This document shows positions 55,608 to 64,000 of a stretch of DNA of 64,000 nt, piece by piece (the stretch's first letter is position 1; the number at the start of each line of letters is the position of its first letter). The stretch comes from Hermatobates lingyangjiaoensis (Eukaryota > Arthropoda > Insecta > Hemiptera > Hermatobatidae), in NCBI GenBank assembly GCA_026182355.1, contig JAPFBL010001928.1, positions 5,403,001 to 5,467,000 on the forward strand, given 5' to 3'. The translations under genes were made by a program, and so were the position numbers. A model generated the notes under the pieces. It searched no databases. It saw only the letters and a program-made list of their open reading frames with translations, and was not told the origin of the DNA.

Positions 55608-58600
55608 TTTTCGGTTAAATAACTATTTGGTAACATATCAGTGTTGAATATTTTTGAATTTTTGTAAAAAATTATTAACTAATATTTAAGAAAATTTAGC
55701 ATAATAATAAAAGAATAGTAGAATGAATTATTAATTCTCATTAAATGGACTCAACATGTTTGATTCAGTATATTAATTATACATTTCTCTAACGAGTAAA
55801 CTTCTCTCTTTATTTACCTGATACTACAAATACCCCCGGGAAAGAAACAATTAGCATTCATAGGAGTACAAACTCTGAAGCAGACATTACTCAAAAAAAA
55901 AAAAAAACAACGTATAATGAAATATTCAATAATAGCTTCCTTAATGGGTTTTTAAATTGAAAAAAAAGTTAGGTATACATTGAATTCATTCCTCTTACAA
56001 CTGAAAATGGAATAATAAAAGTTTCACAATGTATATTTTAGAAGAAATAAGAATTAAACGCTAAAATAATAACTTTTGAAGAATTATTTAAATAATATAT
56101 TTTAGAATGATTCTTATAAAAGAAGAGTAGTTTGAAATAATGATTGAATACTACATTGCTTTAGATTAGTTAAAACATAGGCTAAAACTTCTAACTTTTA
56201 GTTTTTGACTTATCTGAGTATTGTATAAGTTGTAGGCTACATTATATATTAAGCACTGGTATTACATTGAATTTCTCCGGTTACATAATTAAGTTTATAA
56301 AGCAACTTAAGTATTGCGATGCTTAACGAGTATTGTGCTTACAGTCTGCACAATAGGACATTGTATTAGAAGACTATTCTACGCCCTAAGCCCTAATTAT
56401 TTACGTAACAAAAATTAACGTTGTTCAAAATTTGAGAATAACTTCAATAATTAGATTTTATTTAATTATAATAATATATAATTATAAGAATATTATAACT
56501 ATAATAATACATTGCCTCCATTTGTTGGTATTTAATATTTTTCAGGTAAGAGACTTTATCAATTTTTTTTTACAATTTTTTTGTTGTAGAAACCTTTCAT
56601 AATTGTAATATGACTTTTTTGAGTAATTGATTTCTTCTAAAATGAAAACAATAGATATCGTGATGAAGTCAAAGAAGAAACGTGGGAAAGAATCGTTAGA
56701 GGAAGACATGGTAGATAAGAACAATTGTGACTGGGCAAAAGCTGACTCGAAGTACCGTGGAGATGTACAGTAGAATTTATAATATAAATCCCCCACTTCT
56801 AAATATATACAGTGAAACTCAGAGTTTACTAGTTATTTCATTCCAGGATTGAGTTCGTAAAATTTTGGATACCTAATAGGTTTCATCATATGAATATATG
56901 TAAAACTACTTACGCTCATTAAAAAAAAACAGAAATCTAAAAATATGCTTAAAGGTTTACGTAATAATAATATGCTTACATTTACGTAAGGTATGTGGGA
57001 AAGAGTGGTTACTAATCCTATATATTTAATTTCTTATACAATGAAGTTCTTCATTATTCAACTGCAACATATACAAGTTCAGCATCATTATATCGAATGC
57101 AAAACTCAATTCCTTTTTTTGTACATTGGTAATCTATAAATAAAGTCTTGTTTAAGATTGCAATTATTAACGATGATCAGAGTTCTTGCAAAGTTGCCTC
57201 CAATGGCTGTTTACCCTCTCTAAGGGATGATACAAATATTTTTCTGTTCATAATATAAATTAATTAAGCTCACATTATGAAGAGCATTACCCTCTATGTT
57301 AACTTTCTGTCGAATCTAACATATTCTAAAATATCTCCTGCAAAACAATAGAGTTTGTTTTGTAGGTAAATAAATGTATTTCATATAATACAAATAGATT
57401 AGGAACAACATCTGAAAGGTTTTTTTCTTTCAGTTCTTAATGACTAAAATTATATTAAATCTTTTAAAATCATATGTTTAGTTCGAAACAGATGAATCCA
57501 AACCTCTTTCTTTTTCTAGCTATCATTTTTTAAACAAAACATCAATAAGAACTGTAATAGGAGCTTAAGAGACGAGAGGAGCTTTAAATGATTTTATACC
57601 GATTCAAAACTATCGTAAGACAAGAAATGTGTTTTTTATTATTTTTAACGTTTATTATGAAGCTAAATGTTATAAATAATAGATTTAATGTAATTTATTT
57701 GTGATGACGAAAATCATAAGTTGGTTATTTTTTAATAGCAATTAAAAAGTATAGTTCATTTATTTTTATAACGGAAAGTATATTCTCTTACCAGATCGAA
57801 TTGTCGAAAGGTAGAGATTTCAATAATAGCTCACTTTAATTCCCTGATCCAGAGATATTTATCTACTTTCGGAAATTAAATTAAAGAAAGCGATCTGTTC
57901 GCTAAGTCTTGACTTCAATAAAAGAGACCAGGAGAAGTGTTTTCGTCGTGAATAAGACTGCTCAATTCCCTGACTCCCTAGAGCCAACATTAAATAATAG
58001 CTCCCTGAATTTCAGGGCCAATTAATTCTGGTCCTCACTGTATTCTACCTTGGATACTATAAAAAAAAAATTCTCTTAATGTCTTGAAAGAATACTTTTT
58101 TTTCTGAGAGATATTAAATGTTATATAATAAACTTATTATATCTTACTTAATAACTCTCCATTTTTATTTTACTTAAATTAAACTGAGTCCTACAGAATA
58201 TTAAGACTTTTTGTACTAAAATATTTTTTTTTAGGTAATAATTTAGTAGTATTCTTATGATATCCATTATTTTTTTGTTAACAGAAATATCTTTTGAAGA
58301 AACATTATTATTATTAGATTCACAATAGAATGAATCTATTTCTCAATTTTTTTATTGAATTATAAAAATAATATTACTTCGAATAAGAGTGTATTTCAGA
58401 AATATGTATGGTTATGTTCATAATGATTCAGTAATGAGTCTGACATTACAATACATTGGACTGATTTCTGTTCTATTGTAAATGCTCCAAAAAGAGTTCC
58501 ATATCCCATAACTTATGGTGCATGACTCAATTATATTTACTGTTGAAGTCTGTTCTTTTCACATATCAAAACATTTCCTAGAATATGAACTACCTATAGA

Positions 58601-59910
58601 TTGTTGATTTATGAATACAGTATGTATTAATGAAAATTCAGCCAATCCTGGATAAGATACAAATTCTTATAAACAAGTGGTCTGTAAATATGTCTTAGAA
58701 ATAGTTTTTTGTTTGAATTTTAAAAAAAAATTAATAGTATTCATTTAAATTCAGCACTTTAATTATTATATATGTAGATATTTAATAAGATTTTCCTCTG
58801 CATAATATATCGTTTAAGAAACCAACTGTATATAAATTATTTTCTTTCTATCCAGTAAATAGTCCTTCAAGGGTTGGATATATGGCACTTTAGAAGGAGG
58901 AAAAATTGGTCTGAACTGAGATTTTACCTTGATAATTTCCTTCCGTTGCTTTATTTCCTTGATTTAATCACGTAACCATATCAGATCTCAAGAAATAATT
59001 GTACATTTCATTATCACTTTACTATAAGCAATGTATAATAATTGATAATTACATTATCAATTTAATACATTATCTAATTGAAATTTGAACTCAAGATTTT
59101 GAAAGCTTAGTTGTTTTTAGAGGTTCTCAAAGTCTTTATTTGAAGAACCCTATTGGCTGGTATTGAAGAATGGGAAAGGTACACTTTCGTTCTTTATTAC
59201 CAAAATGTATACCTGTTGTAAGCTGTTTCTTTACTGACTTGATGAACGTAACATTTTTTTTACGTGTTGCCTTATAACGAATGTTTACAATCTTTAATAT
59301 CGGATGAGTAATGTCGCACAAAATTCTTTATCTAATTTCAATTTTATCCATTTTTAGTAAATAATAATATTTGTAATTGACAACATTCATATAAAAAGGA
59401 AAAATTCACAGATTCAGTGCAAATATTTTGGTTAGCAAAATAGAACACTCTTTAATTATTAATGAAAACTTAAATTAGTAATCAAGACTATTGAAGAGGC
59501 TTAAATTACATATCATGCCCTGGAAACGTTTAAATTACAACTAATATATAAAATATATCTACATCGTTCCATTATCCTTTCTGTACAAATTTCTAACTTT
59601 TATTGTCGGTATTCTGGTTATGTTTACTTTGTAGACCCCAGATTTCCTTAGTCGACATCTTCTTTCATTTTCTTTAACATTTTACATTAATAAACACAAT
59701 TTAATGTTTTTTTTTTCTATTGTCAGAGAACAGCATGCTCCACCCGAAGGCACCACACGCATCAAAATCTTCAATGCTACACAACAATCTCCATCATGCT
59801 ATGCAAATACAGCTTAAATATATAATAACTGACAACAACAAAAATTTAATGTATTAAAATCTAGTTTTTTATATAAGATAATAGTGCTTGAATATATGAA
59901 ACCTTTGGTA
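55607..59910. other. No gene recognised in 4.3 kb
   Basis: Uniform AT-rich DNA. The 84-codon minus frame at 56542-56796 and the 61-codon one at 59136-59321 show no domain. 57.17-57.24 kb and 57.9-58.05 kb are slightly GC-richer, without signals. Confidence 0.4.
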
Positions 59911-59911
59911 A

Positions 59912-60073
59912 AGGACATTTCTTTGGTAGGTTCGTCTTGTCTATTATAGCGCTCCACGCAGATTTTCCAGTTCCTAATATTCTGCAGAAAGAATTCAATG
60001 AAATCGTTGAAAACATTTCACAGGTGCCTGGCTCTGATTTGGATAAACATTTGTACAATGTACATTTTGGCTG
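59912..60073 (-). CDS. Possible internal exon, cysteine-rich secreted-type protein
   Basis: On the minus strand a long T run plus GCAG (60074-60095) forms a strong 3' splice site, directly followed by an open frame: PKCTLYKCLSKSEPGTCEMF, STISLNSFCRILGTGKSAW, SAIIDKTNLPKKCPLPK. It ends at a possible donor, AAAG|GTTTCA (59911), about 54 codons. Five cysteines and the W...LPxKCPLPK ending recall small secreted lipid-binding (ML/GM2-activator-like) or DUF1091-type arthropod proteins, where a CPxxxGxY motif follows. That is a resemblance only. No neighbouring exon was identified with confidence. Confidence 0.4.
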
Positions 60074-60095
60074 CAAAAAAAAAAAGACATAAATA
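60074..60095 (-). promoter_or_regulatory. Candidate 3' splice site
   Basis: Minus strand: about 15 T followed by GCAG at the edge of the cysteine-rich frame. Confidence 0.4.
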
Positions 60096-60736
60096 TTAGT
60101 GGATTTTTTTTTTAAATTAAAAGTTGAACTGTGGGATGAAGTTTCTTAAATGATAATGTTATCTACTTTGAAATGCTTTAGGCTCCAGAGAATGAATCAG
60201 CCTGATTCAAAGCAACACCCTTTAAAAGCGGAATTTAAACATTCCTCTATGCCAAACTTCATTAAAACTTTCTTCTTTACACTTAATGTTAAACAAAAAA
60301 AAAAATAATTCTAGTGTTTCTGAATCATTACGAAAATTTTTTTTAAAAAAAAAAGATATATAAAAAAACTCCATGTCCATAAATGTAATTTATAAGAGAA
60401 ATATTTGATATACACGGGAATATTTTAATTAATTAGTAAAATAATCATTGTATTTTACCTCATGCATTGTTTACTCACATCTTAACTATAATTGTTTTCT
60501 CTTGAAAATGGACAATTTTTAAAACCTGACGAATATGAAAAAAAATACGGTCGTGCATTTTATAATTTTATAAAAATAAATAAAAAATTATTTTAAACTT
60601 TTATATTTACCACAACATCTAAAGTCAATTTAATTTAGATGTTTACTAAATCCAAATCTTCAACTGTTATCACTGAATCACTTAAGAACTTAACAGTTAT
60701 AACTGTTACTACTTATCTTTTAAATTCAGTAATATT

Positions 60737-60937
60737 TTACATGTAAATGTTTTCACCAGTTAAAAATTTATTGTTAACAACATTCGTTGTTAAGTGCTGT
60801 GATAAAATAGTACTCAATTTTCTATATTTGGAAGCATAAGCATGTTCTGTGTAAAGCAAGTTTAATGCTCGTGTAATCTGACCTGTATATTGTATAATAT
60901 TGTCCTCATTCTTAGTCTCTAATTCTATAAATTCCAT
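60737..60937 (-). CDS. Short ORF of unknown status
   Basis: 66 codons from ATG 60937 (MEFIELETKNEDNIIQYTGQ...LYTEHAYASKYRKLSTILSQ). The composition is protein-like with amphipathic helices and it lies on the same strand ~0.65 kb upstream of the cysteine-rich exon. I see no convincing splice sites, domain or family. It may be a chance ORF. Confidence 0.2.
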   Translation of the reverse strand: MEFIELETKNEDNIIQYTGQITRALNLLYTEHAYASKYRKLSTILSQHLTTNVVNNKFLTGENIYM

Positions 60938-63900
60938 GTTATTAGATAAACTATTCCTACCTTACAGATAACAGTTGTAGTCGTCTAGCCTTTTTTATAT
61001 GTAGAACTACTTGGTATACTTGAAGATGCACCAGTACAAATCAGTCAGATGGTAAGAAATATTTTAATCCAAGTAGGATAGACCTATCCAATAATATGAA
61101 TTTTACACGATTCCGCGGTACTAACAATTTGTATACTTCTATAAACTCTGCTTATAGACTATTATTATGCTTATTGACTATTACTAGCAAGATCTAATTT
61201 GTCAGCATTATTATCAAACTGAAGACTTAGTCAATGTATCTGCTATATGAATTCTTCAATTTAAATTTTTATATAAAGAGGATCCAAGGTACTACATATT
61301 CACGACAGTTATAATTTAGTATTTATAACAAGAAGGTTTTCACTTTCTTCCTATTTTCTTAAGGCAAATATGGATTGTTTTAACTTTAAAAGACCTTTTT
61401 ATTTTACCTATCTTCGACTAATTTGAAAAGTTTGGACCTTCCGGTTAAAATATGTGTATATGAAATCCGATATACTGGATTCGCAAGCTTGTTATCAAAA
61501 GCTCTTTCAATATCCAATAAGGACAGAGAATGTTTTCTTTAACACTTAAGTCATTATATATTTGATCAACAATTTTTTTTTGAAACTCATTCTGTTGACT
61601 TATCATTTAGATTGGTGCGTTGTACTTTAGTCAGTTGCTCGTTTACCATAATATTTTCATGTTACTGCAGATATAACCTACTAGATGGTATAACCTACCT
61701 TCTCAAAGACTATTTCTTTTGTAACTTCAATAACTAAATCGTATTATGCTCGTATATCATACTAAATCATTAAAATAACTTCAACTAAACAGCATTTCTG
61801 ATTTGATTATGATTAAAAATGTTTACGTCAATCTAAACAAATTCAACAAGTAAGTACAACAGACTTGTCTTATCAGAAGATGAGTTTTAAAGTTTTTAGC
61901 TATATTGCTTTTTGGAGTAATCGAAATTTCGTTTTTATAGATTACTTATTTCACATATTCAAGTTGATTTTTTTCACAAAATGTCATTGAATTCATGGAA
62001 TATACAATGATACCTTTCTGTCTGTGTAATTTGAAAAAAATATGTTATTTCATATTGTTATTTATGTGTTATTTATCATCTCAAAATGTGCTATTTTTGG
62101 GAAGAAGTTTAATTATTGTTAGTAATAACATTCAACCTTTGAATAATGTTGACTGTTAAAAAAAACTTTAAAACAATAGGTTCAAGTTTCATTATTACAA
62201 TTTTATCGTATACATCGTGTGCTAGATTACGAAGTACTATATTCAAGTTAAATAATTCTACCATTCTCCTTTCATCTTCCAGTGATAAATTTTTCTCTGT
62301 AAGTAAAAATTCATCAGTGAAATTGTAAAAAATAGCTGAAAAAAAGTGGGATTCCTTTGCGATTTTAAAGCAGGGAAAAATAATTCAGCTTTTTAGAGTT
62401 TTAATTAGTTAAAAGAACTAATTTGATTAATAGAAAATAAAGTAAAAAATTTAACAACCAATTACATGACTGACAATAAAATCTACATGATAAAGTAATT
62501 TATTATGTAAATATAATCTACAATATAGTATTCTCAGTAAAATTTTAAATAAATTGCTCCATCTTATTAAATGTATTATTATGGCTTGGTTTTTAAGAAT
62601 TTTTTTTTTAGAATTTAATTTTTTAAGAACTCATTGAAATTGCTATAATTAACTAATTAAAAAGTACCACATAAATTTGCGACATATTGAAAAAAAATGA
62701 AAAAAGAAAACAAAATGACTCTAGTCTTAATTATTAGTCATCGTGATTCATTTGATTTTTTAGACGTCCATGACAATGGTTACATTTTCGTTAAAATTAT
62801 CAAAATAGAGATAACTGTATTAAAAAAAACATTGATTAAATACGTTGTGAAGTAACTTAATAGTATATTTTAGCCAAGTTTAGTACACACCGCTGTTTTT
62901 TTATTTTTTTTTAAATATAAAACATTATTATTGACTGACTGGAAAGTCAACGACTCGGTATCACTAGTATAAGTATTATTTCCATTTTTTGTCTTTTATA
63001 ATAAAATACCTGTTTACAAATGCTTATTTAAAATTAATATTGATTATATATAATCATTTTTTCTTGAATATAAAATCATCAAAATTTATAATTCCATATT
63101 CAGTTTATGATTATTTCCTGTTTATTGCATCAACACTGGCTTAAGGACCAACTAGATCTATTTTTTTATTTTAATAGCTCTAAGCGTAGGCTTTTTTTAA
63201 TCCGAGTTTAGAAAAATATTGTTATATATAGCAGTTTAAAAGTGATGTTATTTATTAGATTACTATGTAATGAACATTTGTGAACTTATTTTTGTTGTTT
63301 GTATAGGTGTTTGAAAAGAAAGAAGAAAACATCTGAGCATCAAAAAGGAGGTTAGTTCACAATTTAATATAAATTTTATTATTTTACTATATTTCGTTAC
63401 ATTATTACTACTAAACGATGACAAACAAAAGTGTTGGGAAATAATAACAAATATTACATTATAGTCATGCAAAAAACAGAAAATGAAACACATCTTTACT
63501 AATTAGCATAAGTATGCCACTAAAACTTTTAAAACTAACTAATGTAAATTAATATACAATTAAAGTTCAATTTAAAAAAAGTTATTCCTAGAAAAAATAA
63601 TGGGATTTACCTTGATTTAATTATTTTTTTCTTTAGAATAATATATGATTAAATGGTTTTGAATATATCAATAACAATAGGTGCAATTAAAATATAATTG
63701 AAATAGAATTGAAAAAAAAAGAAAATAGAAACATCAGTAATTATATTTATAGAAAGAAATATCACAAATATTAGTAAAAATATGTTCTAATATCACTAAT
63801 GATTCAGTTTTTAATGAAATTTTAACTTTTATATTGCTTAAAACTTTGTATATAAAAATGTAAAATAATTTTAATACAATATAATATTTGTGAATCAATA

Positions 63901-64000
63901 ACAGATTATGATTATAACTTCTTTTTAATCAATGTTTTAATGCTAACATTAAGAAACTGTTGTGTTACAACTTTGTTTTGTTTAAACTAATTTTAATAAT
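60938..64000. other. No gene recognised in 3 kb
   Basis: AT-rich to the end of the window. The 60- and 76-codon ORFs (62146-62328 +, 63263-63493 -) lack domains and splice context. Confidence 0.4.

Noticed and set aside
60074..60076. TTG as the start codon of the 60-kb cysteine-rich frame
   Set aside because: The TTG is part of the splice acceptor tract (TTGCAG); the frame makes more sense as an internal exon.

Overview
This is a window from an AT-rich animal genome. It has no bacterial-style gene packing, long non-coding stretches, many (TA)n microsatellites, a tRNA-derived SINE, mariner DNA transposons, a degraded LINE and many Penelope-like retroelement (PLE) pieces. A protostome, perhaps a chelicerate such as a horseshoe crab, would fit the mix. 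I cannot prove that from the sequence, and the placement is weak. Layout: 0-1 kb is a 13-copy, 56-bp tandem array. 2-16 kb is mostly unannotated AT-rich DNA with one possible host exon (2.4-2.6 kb), a LINE fragment plus SINE (7-8 kb), a tandemly duplicated ~1.1-kb dispersed repeat (11.2-13.5 kb) and a second, unrelated 56-bp tandem array (14.3-14.7 kb). 18-36 kb and 42-55 kb are dense in PLE debris: inverted-pair (palindromic) terminal repeats, solo terminal units and coding fragments, with two internally deleted mariner copies at 24.5 and 32.4 kb. The best-preserved element is a 2.97-kb PLE at 42.6-45.6 kb. It has a reverse transcriptase and a C-terminal GIY-YIG endonuclease on the minus strand, one frameshift, and 397-bp terminal inverted repeats that look identical. 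48.6-49.1 kb holds the best host-gene candidate, a CFAP97/Hemingway-like first exon with an RFX X-box just upstream. 55.6-64 kb is largely featureless, with one plausible cysteine-rich internal exon near 60 kb. The most interesting signal is shared by nearly all the PLE-related repeats. Each carries a CUGANGA / stem II / GAAA signature, the catalytic core of hammerhead ribozymes, which are known from the literature to occur in Penelope-like elements. At least eight sequence families in this one window carry it, often as head-to-head inverted pairs and nearly always next to (TA)n tracts. A nested insertion at 46.05-46.73 kb splits an older PLE coding sequence. It shows that the (TA)n tracts arrived with the inserted unit and were not pre-existing target sites. 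The likely picture is a crowd of autonomous PLEs and short non-autonomous terminal units that move as palindromes and carry a self-cleaving-RNA motif.
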